From the NCBI GenBank assembly GCA_903885665.1, contig CAISJL010000059.1, positions 1 to 64,000 of the forward strand: DNA of 64,000 nucleotides, read 5' to 3'. Positions within the stretch are counted from its first letter, which is position 1. Each line of letters starts with the position of its first letter. This DNA comes from an uncultured beta proteobacterium. GTDB taxonomy: Bacteria > Pseudomonadota > Gammaproteobacteria > Burkholderiales > SG8-41. Made by a program: the position numbers and the translations under genes. This document shows positions 44,372-53,922 of this stretch, piece after piece. The notes below the pieces were generated by a model. The model did not search any database, had not been told where the DNA came from, and worked only from the letters and a program-made list of their open reading frames with translations.

Positions 44372-44818
44372 TTGAAACCAATAATGTCACAGCTCATCAC
44401 AATTCTGAGCAGTTTAACGCTAATAACTACCGCTGCTATTGCCCAATCTGATGTCTTAAACCAAGCCGCCAAGGAGCCTGGCGCCATGGTCACCCCCAGT
44501 GGACTCGTCTATCGGGTAATTACTGAAGGCAAGGGTGTGAATCCACGTGCGACCGATCAAGTCAAAGTCCACTATCGCGGCATGTTTCCCGATGGACGTG
44601 AATTTGATAGCTCATATAAAAGAGGTCAACCGACTGAGTTCCCGCTCAATGGTGTCATCAAATGTTGGACAGAGGGCGTGCAACGTATGAAGCCTGGCGG
44701 TAAAGCAAAACTGACATGCCCTGCTGCCATTGCTTATGGTGAACGCGGCGCAGGTGGTGTCATTCCTCCCAATGCCATACTACAGTTTGAAGTAGAGTTA
44801 ATCAGCATATCTCACTAA
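44372..44818 (+). CDS. FKBP-type peptidyl-prolyl isomerase, exported, TTG start
   Basis: A 148-residue isomerase with signal peptide (to about residue 24, AAIAQ). The FKBP domain has VHYRGMFPDGREFDSSYKRGQPTEFPL, VIKCWTEGVQRMKPGGKA and AYGERGAGGVIPPNAILQFEVEL, as in FklB/FkpA. The initiation codon is TTG at 44372: AGGAG ends six bases before it, while the first ATG in frame (44384) is 18 bases away. It probably assists folding in the periplasm. Confidence 0.93.
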   Translation: MKPIMSQLITILSSLTLITTAAIAQSDVLNQAAKEPGAMVTPSGLVYRVITEGKGVNPRATDQVKVHYRGMFPDGREFDSSYKRGQPTEFPLNGVIKCWTEGVQRMKPGGKAKLTCPAAIAYGERGAGGVIPPNAILQFEVELISISH

Positions 44819-44902
44819 TGCTGATCAAATAACCGATACATCCAGTTTGAAGCTTTGCACTACTGCCTGTATCAGTGATATCAATATTTTTTAAAATACC
44901 GC

Positions 44903-44942
44903 CTGTATCCTGAGTAAGTCCATTCGACCACTCAGGATACAG
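44903..44942. repeat. 13-bp perfect inverted repeat between convergent genes
   Basis: CTGTATCCTGAGT and ACTCAGGATACAG flank a 14-base spacer. It is downstream of the FKBP gene and of the GT61 gene. T-rich bases follow on the minus strand only after a gap, so it is a possible terminator or mRNA 3' stabiliser. Confidence 0.6.
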
Positions 44943-44960
44943 TCAATGATCAACGACACT

Positions 44961-44994
44961 AATGCAAGATATTCAATGCAAGATATTCAATGCA
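44961..44994. repeat. Tandem 14-bp repeat abutting the GT61 stop codon
   Basis: AATGCAAGATATTC occurs twice in tandem, with a third partial AATGCA, directly before the stop codon of the minus-strand glycosyltransferase gene. Slippage could alter the gene's C-terminus. Confidence 0.7.
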
Positions 44995-44995
44995 C

Positions 44996-45961
44996 TTATG
45001 AATAAGCTTGCATTGCAGACAAGACCTTAGATAATGGTGCAATAAAGTCATTATCATCTTTACGCACTAAATCTGAGTCCGGACTTGTCGGTTGGCACTG
45101 AATAGAGTGATATTGCGCAGCAATTGTGGCTGCAAGACCTTCAAAAAATATTTGATGAGGTGGGCAATAAAGCTCTATCAACAACCGAGGATCGGTAGCA
45201 AACACTAAATTCGTCAACCCGGCACCATGAGGGCCAATGACAATTTGGGCATCGCGATAGCATTGTAACTGCCGCATTAAACTCATCTCTTCATTCAGTA
45301 ATGACACAACATCCCATTTTTTTTGCAATTCTTCTATCAAATCCGACTCGTTAATTACCCTTCGATTACGAGAATTTTTTCGACTCACATACACTATTGA
45401 TTGTCCTAAAGCTCCAAGTCCAGTGTTGATGTTCGCTAACTTTTGCCGCAACCGAGAAATTTTTGAGTTGGCCATATCATTTATGGGCACACAAACATTG
45501 CATAACGCAAATATATCACCACTAACAATCTGGATCTTAATGTCCTTAGATGTCAGCAACTGAATATATGCTTTCAAAAAACTCAGCTGATCTTCGCTCA
45601 ACTCAGAGTCGACATACAAAATGTCATAATTATCGAACATATCAACTGTTAAGTTGGCAAGCCCATCGATCAAGTAGTGCCAATGATTCCCGTTGCCAGT
45701 AAACAATACCCCGTTCTCCAGCAATCCACCAGGGTGATCAAGACCAGACAATAGCACCGCCGAACCAAATGCATCATCATACTTCTTCGCTGCAAAAAAT
45801 CCATGCGCTTGCAGACATACCCTGCGATTTTGAGTGATTGCACATTTTAGAGGTGCATACCAATACCCATATCTTAATACGGAAAATGACTGATTAAATT
45901 GTATCGAAGGATTCATCGTCCAGTCTAAGATTAAAGTATCTCGCGGGATTTTTCTAGCCAT
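44996..45961 (-). CDS. Glycosyltransferase family 61 protein
   Basis: A 321-residue protein of the GT61 (DUF563) family. Seen: GNGNHWHYLIDGLANL (the N-H-x-H element), VYVSRKNSRNRRVINESDL and the donor-site motif VIGPHGAGLTNLVFA. GT61 enzymes transfer xylose, GlcNAc or similar sugars; bacterial ones occur in surface-glycan loci. None of the usual neighbours is present. It stands alone between FKBP and a Bug gene on the same strand as the latter, 38 bases after it. Base composition looks slightly more AT-rich than its neighbours, so recent gain is possible. Confidence 0.88.
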   Translation of the reverse strand: MARKIPRDTLILDWTMNPSIQFNQSFSVLRYGYWYAPLKCAITQNRRVCLQAHGFFAAKKYDDAFGSAVLLSGLDHPGGLLENGVLFTGNGNHWHYLIDGLANLTVDMFDNYDILYVDSELSEDQLSFLKAYIQLLTSKDIKIQIVSGDIFALCNVCVPINDMANSKISRLRQKLANINTGLGALGQSIVYVSRKNSRNRRVINESDLIEELQKKWDVVSLLNEEMSLMRQLQCYRDAQIVIGPHGAGLTNLVFATDPRLLIELYCPPHQIFFEGLAATIAAQYHSIQCQPTSPDSDLVRKDDNDFIAPLSKVLSAMQAYS

Positions 45962-45999
45962 ACTTTATGATCTCAATTTCTAAAAAACTATAAATACTT

Positions 46000-46986
46000 T
46001 CACTCGACCTTTATATTCGCCAACTTAATCACTTCAGACCAACGCAGCACATCAGCTTTAATGATCTGCAAAAACTCATCAGGTGAACTAGCAACAATAT
46101 CCATACCCATACTTGAGAAGCGCTGTTTAGTATCTGGCTCCTTCAGAATACTTTGGACTTGCCCACCCAAATACTGAACGGTATTCAACGGCACACCTCT
46201 AGGCGCTAAGTAACCCTGCCAGTCACGCACCTCAATTCTCCCCGCGCCAGCTTCTACCATAGTTGGTACCTCGGGTAATAACAAAGAACGATCCTTAGAT
46301 GCGACAGCAAGTGGGCGCAAGCGATTTGATTTAATAAAGGGTAATGCAGAAGGCATTGAAGCAAAACTCATTGTCACATTACCTGCGACCACATCAGCAA
46401 CTGCCGGGCTACCACCCTTGTAAGCGATATGGGTCAGCGTAATACCCGTTTGCTGTGCAAAAAATTCACCAATCAAATGTGGTGCGCCACCAATCCCTGA
46501 CGAAGAAAAAGTCATGACTGCTTGCTTATTCTGTTTAGCCGCTTGAATGAGATCGACAACCGTCATGACCGAGGACTTAGGGCTTACAACCAATACATTA
46601 CCTACCGCTGCAGTCAACGATATGGGGGCAAAATCACGTACTGAATCAAATGGCAACTTGATTAAGCTCGGATTCACCGCATGACGTAGTGATACAAAGC
46701 CTAGGGTATAGCCATCAGCCTCAGCCTTTGCGACTACCCCAGTGCCCAAAATACCTCCTCCACCACCACGATTATCAATAACAAACTGCTGCCCCAATCG
46801 CTCACTCAGCCGTAGCGAAATTATTCTCGCAGCTGCATCACTACTACCGCCAGGTGCAGCAGAGACAATCACTCGAACGGGTCGAAGTGGATAGCTTTTT
46901 TTAACAACATCAAGGCTCTGAACAGCGGAGGCTACAGTTGCAGCGCTTAAAACTATCGCCACCGGTAGTATTGTTAAATAATTCAA
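46000..46986 (-). CDS. Bug/TctC family receptor, probable TTG start
   Basis: A 328-residue receptor from TTG 46986, which has AGGA nine bases upstream and begins directly at a good signal peptide (NYLTILPVAIVLSAATVASA). The longer frame from a TTG at 47031 would put 15 polar residues before it. Motifs: YPLRPVRVIVSAAPGGSSD, IDNRGGGGGILG, ADGYTLGFV, HIAYKGGSPAV. DNRPG is changed to DNRGGGGG. It is isolated from catabolic genes; the GT61 gene follows. Confidence 0.92.
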   Translation of the reverse strand: MNYLTILPVAIVLSAATVASAVQSLDVVKKSYPLRPVRVIVSAAPGGSSDAAARIISLRLSERLGQQFVIDNRGGGGGILGTGVVAKAEADGYTLGFVSLRHAVNPSLIKLPFDSVRDFAPISLTAAVGNVLVVSPKSSVMTVVDLIQAAKQNKQAVMTFSSSGIGGAPHLIGEFFAQQTGITLTHIAYKGGSPAVADVVAGNVTMSFASMPSALPFIKSNRLRPLAVASKDRSLLLPEVPTMVEAGAGRIEVRDWQGYLAPRGVPLNTVQYLGGQVQSILKEPDTKQRFSSMGMDIVASSPDEFLQIIKADVLRWSEVIKLANIKVE

Positions 46987-47315
46987 TCTGAATATTCCTA
47001 TGTAGAGTGAAAGCTTAAACAATGTGCCCAATACCTACGAAACGACTGGATTGTTTACGCCATAAAAACAACAGCAACTCTCAATCATTGATCCATGTAG
47101 AAATGGTGCTGTGCAGTAAGCTGCTACAGTAGCGCATGCTCCGGCTAAAAACAATGCGATTTTAGTCGCGTATTAGCAAGCGTAAAATGAGTTAAAGAAT
47201 AGATTTCGAAACACAAGCCAGAGAATCGAGTCTTAGAATGATCGTTAGCATAGGAGCAAAGATCTCAAGGGCATAATGCCATTGCTCAAATAATCAGTTA
47301 ACTCTTTGATTTATT
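46987..47315. other. Intergenic region, about 330 bases
   Basis: The stretch holds no gene. It lies downstream of the tRNA-Glu gene (minus strand) and upstream of the Bug gene, so it contains the end of the gltX-tRNA unit and the Bug promoter. I see no strong terminator hairpin. Confidence 0.45.
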
Positions 47316-47391
47316 TGGCGTCCCCAACCGGATTCGAACCGGTGTTACCGCCGTGAAAGGGCGATGTCCTAGGCCTCTAGACGATAGGGAC
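47316..47391 (-). tRNA. tRNA-Glu (anticodon TTC)
   Basis: The minus strand shows acceptor GTCCCTA/TGGGGAC, the anticodon arm around CTTTCAC and T arm CCGG-TTCGAAT-CCGG, with CCA encoded. It is nearly identical in layout to E. coli tRNA-Glu and lies just beyond gltX, whose product charges it. Confidence 0.97.
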
Positions 47392-47448
47392 TTCGATTTA
47401 CAACAACTTCACGTACTAGACATAGACTCAAAACGCTAGCATGTTTGC

Positions 47449-47524
<76 letters not shown>

Positions 47525-47568
47525 ACAAGAGGGCGTGATTATAACGATTTAGACTGGCCCTGTAAACC

Positions 47569-48987
47569 TTAATGCTCTGCAGCCAAATGTGGAAAAAATT
47601 CTAATTGCTGCGCCATCCGCTCCAAAACTTGGGTGCGTCCGATTAACTCTAGGGTCACATCAACCGAAGGCGTCTGGGTGCCACCACTGACCATAACTCT
47701 TAATGGCATCGCGATCTGCGGAAACTTCAGCTGATGCATTGCCACAACAGACTTAATAGCTTGTACAATTTGAGTGCGCTCCCAGGGCAGCGATTCAAAT
47801 GTCTGATGCAAGGCCATCAACGGCAAATGTACAGCAGCAGTGTAATGCAACTGCTGATCATTCATATGCGGTGCCACTGCACGATAAAAATAAACTGCAG
47901 CTTCGGCCAAGGCTTCAACCGTCTGCACGCGTTCTTTTAATAATGACACTACTTGACTTAATGGTGCGCCGATTGCGACATCAACACCGATACGCTGCAT
48001 AAATGGCGCGACCAAATCTGCTAGGCGGTCATCGTCAGTCTCTTTTAAATATTGCTGATTTAACCAGTGGAGTTTTTCTGGATCAAAACGCGCTGGCGAG
48101 CGGCTCACATGCGCCAGATCAAACCACTCCACCATCTGTCTTAAAGAAAATTTTTCTGCATCACCGTGTGACCAACCCAAACGTGCCAAGTAATTATTTA
48201 ACGCCTCGGGTAGAAAACCATCTTCAAAGTATTGCATCACGCTTACAGCCCCGTGCCGCTTGGACAAACGCTCACCATCTGCGCCTAGTATCATCGGCAA
48301 ATGCGCAAACTCAGGCACTACGGCACCCAGCGCGTGATAGATGTTAATTTGCCGTGGGGTATTGTTGACATGATCGTCACCTCGAACAACATGGGTGATC
48401 TGCATATCAATATCGTCAATGACTACGCCAAAATTATATGTTGGAATACCATCTGCACGCATAATCACTAAATCATCAAGCTCAGTATTAGCAACTGTAA
48501 TCGCGCCTTTCACCAGATCATTAAACACCACGACACCCGAATCCGGATTACGGAAGCGAATCACCGGCTGGTGGTTATTGGGTATTTTGAGACCTAGTTT
48601 TAAAGCATTTTCGGGGCGCCACCGACCATCGTAACGCGGCTTCTCGCCGCGCGCGCGTTGTGCTTCACGCAGCTGGTCGATTTCATCGCGAGTAGCATAA
48701 CAATAATACGCCTTACCCTCTTGAACCAATCTCTCAGCAGCACGACGATAACTGTCCAAACGCTGCATCTGATAATAAGGGCCTTCGTAGTCTAAACCCA
48801 ACCAATGCATACCATCTAATATGGCTTGCACAGAGGCATCAGTTGATCGCTCTTGATCAGTGTCCTCAATCCGCAGAATAAACGTCCCGCCCAGTTGCTT
48901 GGCAAACGCCCAACAAAAAAGAGCTGTGCGAGCACCCCCAATATGTAAATACCCAGTCGGACTAGGCGCAAAGCGTGTGCGAACCAT
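47569..48987 (-). CDS. gltX: Glutamyl-tRNA synthetase
   Basis: A 472-residue class I synthetase. RFAPSPTGYLHIGGARTAL holds the HIGH motif and LSKRHG the KMSKS motif; FILRIEDTDQERS and LPMILGADGERLSKRHGAVSV are diagnostic. The anticodon-binding domain occupies the last 150 residues. Length and order are those of a normal bacterial GluRS. tRNA-Ala and tRNA-Glu genes follow on the same strand, so the enzyme and a cognate tRNA may be co-expressed. Confidence 0.98.
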   Translation of the reverse strand: MVRTRFAPSPTGYLHIGGARTALFCWAFAKQLGGTFILRIEDTDQERSTDASVQAILDGMHWLGLDYEGPYYQMQRLDSYRRAAERLVQEGKAYYCYATRDEIDQLREAQRARGEKPRYDGRWRPENALKLGLKIPNNHQPVIRFRNPDSGVVVFNDLVKGAITVANTELDDLVIMRADGIPTYNFGVVIDDIDMQITHVVRGDDHVNNTPRQINIYHALGAVVPEFAHLPMILGADGERLSKRHGAVSVMQYFEDGFLPEALNNYLARLGWSHGDAEKFSLRQMVEWFDLAHVSRSPARFDPEKLHWLNQQYLKETDDDRLADLVAPFMQRIGVDVAIGAPLSQVVSLLKERVQTVEALAEAAVYFYRAVAPHMNDQQLHYTAAVHLPLMALHQTFESLPWERTQIVQAIKSVVAMHQLKFPQIAMPLRVMVSGGTQTPSVDVTLELIGRTQVLERMAQQLEFFPHLAAEH

Positions 48988-49062
48988 AAGAATAATCCAA
49001 AACCTCTATTGTACTTGAGTATGCCTATACTCTGAACCCGCAATCAAATTCATTTGGGTGCT

Positions 49063-50307
49063 TTATTTAAAACGATTCACACTAAAGGGTTTCAAATCAA
49101 TCCGGTCCGGTCGGCCAGCAATTAAATCTGCCATCAGTCGCCCCGTAGGCGCACCTCCAACCAAACCCACATGACCATGTCCAAATGCATAGAAGGTATT
49201 TGCAAATTCGGAGGAGCGCCCGATCACTGGCATGGAGTCGGGCATAGAGGGGCGACGCCCCATCCATCGAGTTGAATCCACACTACGAATTCCAGGGAAC
49301 ATCCGCTGCATCAGGGTTTCAAGAATCTCAAAGCGCCTGTCATTAGGCGGAGCATCAATCCCAGCAAACTCGCTATGACCTGCAATGCGTAAACCCATTT
49401 CCATGGGCGTCACAAAACATTTGTATTCAGGCAGCATAATCGGATGCGCGAGTTGGAAGCGTGGATCCGAATAAGTGATGTGGTAACCACGCTCAGCTTC
49501 CAACGGCACTGAATCACCGCACTGTTGGGTAAATTGATTTGAATGAGCACCGGCACAAATAATTAAATGTTCAACGGGTAGCCGACCATCATCAGTCCAT
49601 AAAGCGCGCGGGCCAGTAGCACCCACATCAATAGCCAATACTTTGCGTTGCAAAATAACCCCGCCATCACTCACAAATTGACTGGCTAAGGCCTTAGTTA
49701 AACGCTCTGGATTAGCACACCATCCATGGTCATGCAAAAATAAACCTGACTTATAATTTCCTTTTAAATCAGGTAGATATGAATTTATTTGCGCGCTATT
49801 CAACTCATCCATCACTACTCCACGTTCGCGCCGCAACTGCCAGCCTAAGGCGTCGCCCTGCATTGCCTCACGCGAAGAATAAGCAACCACGTAACCACTC
49901 TTATGTATTAAATCACCAACCCCAGCCGTATGCACCAAAGGTGCATACGCGTCAAAGGTCTGCACTAGGAGAGACCGCAAAGCATCAGCAGTCGCTTGTA
50001 CACGATCAACCCTTGCGGTAGCCAAAAAGCGTAATAACCAAGGAAGCACACGCGGGAAATAAGAACTTTTAATCGACAACGGACCCAAGGGGTCCAATAA
50101 ATATCCGGGTAATTGACCCAAAATGCCGGGCATAGCAATTGGTATACAAGAACCCGGACTTAAAATACCTGCATTACCGAAAGAGCAATACTCACCGGGC
50201 GGCAGTTGGTCAACCACTGTCACCTCATGACCATCACGCCGCAAATAACTAGCCGTAGCAATGCCAACAATTCCTGCGCCAATAATCGTAATTTTTCGAG
50301 TCTGCAT
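49063..50307 (-). CDS. D-amino-acid dehydrogenase-like FAD oxidoreductase
   Basis: A 414-residue DadA-type flavoprotein. The dinucleotide fold ITIIGAGIVGIATASYLRRDGHEVTVVD opens the protein, CSFGNAGILSPGS is the DAO-family signature, and the C-terminus has WMGRRPSMPDSMPVIGRS and FGHGHVGLVGGAPTGRLMADL. It oxidises D-amino acids or related amines at the membrane. A GTG directly precedes the chosen ATG 50307; GGGAG is four bases upstream of the ATG. No racemase (dadX) is adjacent, so I leave the symbol open. Confidence 0.9.
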   Translation of the reverse strand: MQTRKITIIGAGIVGIATASYLRRDGHEVTVVDQLPPGEYCSFGNAGILSPGSCIPIAMPGILGQLPGYLLDPLGPLSIKSSYFPRVLPWLLRFLATARVDRVQATADALRSLLVQTFDAYAPLVHTAGVGDLIHKSGYVVAYSSREAMQGDALGWQLRRERGVVMDELNSAQINSYLPDLKGNYKSGLFLHDHGWCANPERLTKALASQFVSDGGVILQRKVLAIDVGATGPRALWTDDGRLPVEHLIICAGAHSNQFTQQCGDSVPLEAERGYHITYSDPRFQLAHPIMLPEYKCFVTPMEMGLRIAGHSEFAGIDAPPNDRRFEILETLMQRMFPGIRSVDSTRWMGRRPSMPDSMPVIGRSSEFANTFYAFGHGHVGLVGGAPTGRLMADLIAGRPDRIDLKPFSVNRFK

Positions 50308-51262
50308 CACACTCCCATTGCAAGGGTTATATCAAGCCTGAAATAAAATAGTTTCCAAAAGAATTGCTCACGAGGGATTTAAGCGCCGAATAGCGCATTA
50401 CGAAGTTTAATCGAAACGCAAATCAATTGAAGGCTCATACTGAACTTTCAGCAACACCCAGAAAGCTGACTTCTAAGTTAAAACCAGATATCAGCATATC
50501 GCGAATATGGGCATAATACCCCTTAACAATAAAAACATCATCCTAAGACCTAATTTATTCTCAAATGATATTAGTAAAAAAAGTGTTTTTTCTCCGATTA
50601 AGTCCAATATGACTGACTGCCCTTGTTGTTGCTCTAGCACTAGAATCCTCGTGCTTTGCTTAAATCAAAAGTGACCACCTGCCATCTAAAATTAAATTGT
50701 TAATTTGGCCATATATTTTCATTTCTTCTATTGATCGGAGCAAAATACAATCTATATAGCCCATATTAAAGAGGCAATCTGTCAATCTATAAATTGACTT
50801 TTAAATATCGATTTAGTAGATTACAAAAAAATCTCAAAGACAATCAAAATCAACCTTCAATCACCGTATAGCCTTGGCAAAATTTCGTCTCTACATTTCA
50901 AATGTTAACAAAACGACCTTAGACAAAATCAAAAAAAATATACTGGTTTTAAATACTGGTTTCAAATTTAGCTGTTAACACAGCAAACAATACCATAGCC
51001 CCTGAAAAGTCAGTTAATCATGAATAAGTTCCCTGAATTTATGACCAAGTAGTTGGCGACTTCTACTTTATGCCACAGGAGTAACAATGCATCTAAAACC
51101 AATGATGTGTATTTACAATCTGTTGGTAATGGTTATGAATTAATTCTGTTAAAGTAGTTCATCCATCAATAGATACGCAGCAGTGTTTCCGTGTAGTCTA
51201 ATCAATTTGGGTTAGAATCAAGAACCTTTGCATCTTAATCTCACACTAAAAATCATACACAA
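50308..51262. other. Long AT-rich intergenic region, about 950 bases
   Basis: The largest gap in the window. It separates dadA-like and nudC genes, which diverge. I see no conserved protein, tRNA or known RNA gene. It contains an 18-codon reading frame with good ribosome site (separate entry), repeated TACTGGTTT near 50942-50963, and many A/T runs. It may carry a regulatory RNA or be the scar of a lost gene. Confidence 0.5.
51086..51142 (+). CDS. Possible 18-residue peptide with strong ribosome site
   Basis: AGGAG is followed after five bases by ATG and 18 codons to TAA. The peptide is hydrophobic, with six Met and one Cys, ending NLLVMVMN. It is 120 bases upstream of nudC and could be a leader peptide or a small membrane peptide, or chance. 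Confidence 0.25.
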
Positions 51263-52111
51263 ATGACTACATCTCAAAATATCTACACGCCGCTAGTGAC
51301 TCCTCCAGAAGACATAGCGCATCCATCGCTATGGTTTGCCTTTCAGCGCAACGCGATTATTTTAATGGAATCACCAGAACCCGCAGTACCAGTCTGTCAC
51401 AGCCTGGTTCATCATGGGATTGATACAATCCGCAGTCACTATCTGGGTCTGCTCGGTGAACAACACTGCTTTGCCGCCGAGGTAGATCAAAGCCATCCAT
51501 TACCCAGCGGTTGGATTAGCGTTGGCCTACGCGATGTCTTCGGCTTAATTGATGAGCCGCTAGCAGTATTATCAGGACGCGCTTTTCAGTTAATTGATTG
51601 GGAACGTAATCAACAGTTTTGTAGTCGCTGCAGCACTCCGATGCGCACTCGTAGCGATGAACGCTCGCGTAGCTGCCCTGCATGTCGCCTAACAAGCTAC
51701 CCACCCGTCTCACCGGCAGTCATGGTACTGATTAATAACGGTCGAGAGCTTTTGCTTGCACGCAAATCAGAATGGGCACCTGGTCGTTACTCTGCTATTG
51801 CTGGTTTTGTAGAGCCTGGTGAAATGCTGGAAGATACAGTCGCGCGCGAAACCCGCGAAGAAGTAGGCGTATCGGTCAAAAATATTCAATACTTTGGTAG
51901 TCAACCTTGGCCCTTTCCACACTCACTGATGGTCGCCTTTACCGCAGAATACGCAGGTGGTGCAGTAGTGCCTGATGGGGTTGAAATTGAAGAAGCGACA
52001 TGGTTTGATGTTGAAGATTTGCCTAATTTACCAGCCAGCATCAGCATATCCAGGCGCTTGATTACAACAATTGCCGCTGAATTAGCCCTTAAATATCCTC
52101 GCTACCCTTAA
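51263..52111 (+). CDS. nudC: NAD(+) diphosphatase NudC
   Basis: A 282-residue Nudix enzyme. It has the zinc ribbon FCSRCSTPM...SCPAC (four Cys), a complete Nudix box GFVEPGEMLEDTVARETREEVG and the NADH-pyrophosphatase motif SQPWPFPHSLM downstream. It hydrolyses NAD(H) and, as in E. coli, may remove NAD caps from RNA. Length is usual. The transaldolase gene follows after seven bases. Confidence 0.95.
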   Translation: MTTSQNIYTPLVTPPEDIAHPSLWFAFQRNAIILMESPEPAVPVCHSLVHHGIDTIRSHYLGLLGEQHCFAAEVDQSHPLPSGWISVGLRDVFGLIDEPLAVLSGRAFQLIDWERNQQFCSRCSTPMRTRSDERSRSCPACRLTSYPPVSPAVMVLINNGRELLLARKSEWAPGRYSAIAGFVEPGEMLEDTVARETREEVGVSVKNIQYFGSQPWPFPHSLMVAFTAEYAGGAVVPDGVEIEEATWFDVEDLPNLPASISISRRLITTIAAELALKYPRYP

Positions 52112-52118
52112 TTGCACA

Positions 52119-53204
52119 ATGATGAATAATCCACTGATCCAACTCTATAATCTTGGCCAACGCATTTGGCTAGATAATATCTCTCGCACTATTCTCAATG
52201 ATGGATCGCTCGCGCGATGGATTACAGATTATCGTATTGCAGGGGTGACTTCTAACCCTTCCATATTTCTCAAAGCATTTCGAGACAGCCCCGAATATCG
52301 CGATGAATTAAACGCTCTGAAACAGAATGCTGCGCTTACTTCTGAGCAACGCTATGAAACATTAGCAATTTCTGATATTCAGCAAGCATGCGATCTATTC
52401 GATCCTATTTTTAAATCTAGCAACGGCAATGATGGTTATGTCAGCCTAGAGGTATCACCTGCTCTAGCGCACGATGCAAGTGGCACGATTGCAGCGGGTT
52501 TAAGGTTGCGCCAAGCTGTCGCAAAAGACAATTTACTAATTAAAGTTCCTGCAACATCAGCTGGCTTAGTGGCCATAGAAGGGCTCATTGCCGAGGGATG
52601 TTCAGTCAATGTCACATTAATCTTCTCTCTTAAACAAGTGCAGGATGTCGCTATAGCGTATACACGTGGCATCCAGCAATTAATCGCTAAGGGTGGCAAC
52701 CCAGCAAGGGTTAGATCAGTCGCCAGCGTATTTCTAAGTCGTATAGACACTATGATTGATCAACAGTTAAGCAATCTAGGCGGAGATGCTCTGAGTATAT
52801 GCGGACAAACTGCTATTGCTATCAGCAAAGTTGCAATGAAGAACAACCGCACACTGTTTTCCAGTGAGCACTTTGAATCCTTAGCCCAACAAGGTGCGCA
52901 TCCTCAAAAACTTCTTTGGGCCAGCACGGGCACTAAAAATAAAAATTACAGCGATGTGCTCTATGTCGAATCTGTAATCGGTGAAGACACCATTAATACA
53001 GTACCTGACGCCACCTTAGCAGCATTTCGTGACCATGGGAAACCTGCTCTAACGCTTGAGTCCAATACCCACCAAGCCTTAGACCATCTCGATAAATTAC
53101 ATCAACTCGGCATCGATCTTGATGCCTGTGGCGAGACCTTACAAAAAGAGGGACTATTGCAATTTGAAGAGTCGTTTGAGCAATTGCTAGCCATTATGAA
53201 ATAA
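52119..53204 (+). CDS. tal: Transaldolase
   Basis: A 361-residue transaldolase of the long (actinobacterial/cyanobacterial-like) type: NLGQRIWLDNISR at the start, AGVTSNPSIF, and the Schiff-base Lys in NLLIKVPATSAGL. SVNVTLIFSLKQ and WASTGTKN follow. It transfers a dihydroxyacetone unit in the pentose phosphate pathway. Two ATG codons in series (52119, 52122) are possible starts; the ribosome site is weak, so coupling to nudC (seven-base gap) is likely. It is convergent with dnaQ. Confidence 0.94.
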   Translation: MMNNPLIQLYNLGQRIWLDNISRTILNDGSLARWITDYRIAGVTSNPSIFLKAFRDSPEYRDELNALKQNAALTSEQRYETLAISDIQQACDLFDPIFKSSNGNDGYVSLEVSPALAHDASGTIAAGLRLRQAVAKDNLLIKVPATSAGLVAIEGLIAEGCSVNVTLIFSLKQVQDVAIAYTRGIQQLIAKGGNPARVRSVASVFLSRIDTMIDQQLSNLGGDALSICGQTAIAISKVAMKNNRTLFSSEHFESLAQQGAHPQKLLWASTGTKNKNYSDVLYVESVIGEDTINTVPDATLAAFRDHGKPALTLESNTHQALDHLDKLHQLGIDLDACGETLQKEGLLQFEESFEQLLAIMK

Positions 53205-53223
53205 GCACTCTCTTAGAGGTGGC

Positions 53224-53922
53224 TTATTTCAGCCATATGGCACCACCACTAGCTTTATTCAACTCTGCAAATTGGGTCTCGTGCAACGCCAACTCAGCAG
53301 CGTTTGCTTGCAATACTTTCAAATTCAACTCTGCTCTGTTTAATGACTGCACGGCAAACGTAGCGGGCTCTGGGCCAGACTCGGCAATCAAACTACCCTG
53401 CCCTCGAGTCATTGCTAAATACACTTCAGCCAATAACTCCGCATCCAACAATGCACCATGCAAGGTGCGTGCTGAGTTATCAATTTCGTATCGGTCGCAC
53501 AATGCATCCAGTCCATTACGTTTCCCAGGGTGCAGGTCTTTTGCCATTCGTAATGTATCTACAATATCCGGGCAAAAAGTCCGCAACTTAGGTTTACGTA
53601 ACATACCCAGCTCAGTATCGATAAAACTGATATCAAATGGTGCGTTATGAATAATTAACTGGGCTCCACTTAAATACTCCACAAGTGCCTCAACAATTTC
53701 TGAAAACTTGGGTTTGTCACTTAAGAATTCTCTGGTCAGCCCATGCACTTGTAGCGCACCATCATCACTATCACGACCTGGGTTCAGATAATAATGAAAA
53801 TGATGTCCAGTTAAGCGTCGATTGACAAGCTCAACGCCTGCAATTTCAATAATGCGATGACCCAACTTAGGATCAAGACCTGTAGTTTCAGTATCTAAAA
53901 TTACCTGCCTATCGACTGGCAT
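53224..53922 (-). CDS. dnaQ: DNA polymerase III epsilon subunit
   Basis: A 232-residue proofreading exonuclease. ExoI DTETTGL (D10, E12), ExoII NAPFDISF and ExoIII HGALLDAELLAEVY give the DEDDh catalytic set. The tail contains the segment binding the polymerase subunit. Its ATG overlaps the rnhA stop (TAATG). It works in the replisome. Confidence 0.96.
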   Translation of the reverse strand: MPVDRQVILDTETTGLDPKLGHRIIEIAGVELVNRRLTGHHFHYYLNPGRDSDDGALQVHGLTREFLSDKPKFSEIVEALVEYLSGAQLIIHNAPFDISFIDTELGMLRKPKLRTFCPDIVDTLRMAKDLHPGKRNGLDALCDRYEIDNSARTLHGALLDAELLAEVYLAMTRGQGSLIAESGPEPATFAVQSLNRAELNLKVLQANAAELALHETQFAELNKASGGAIWLK

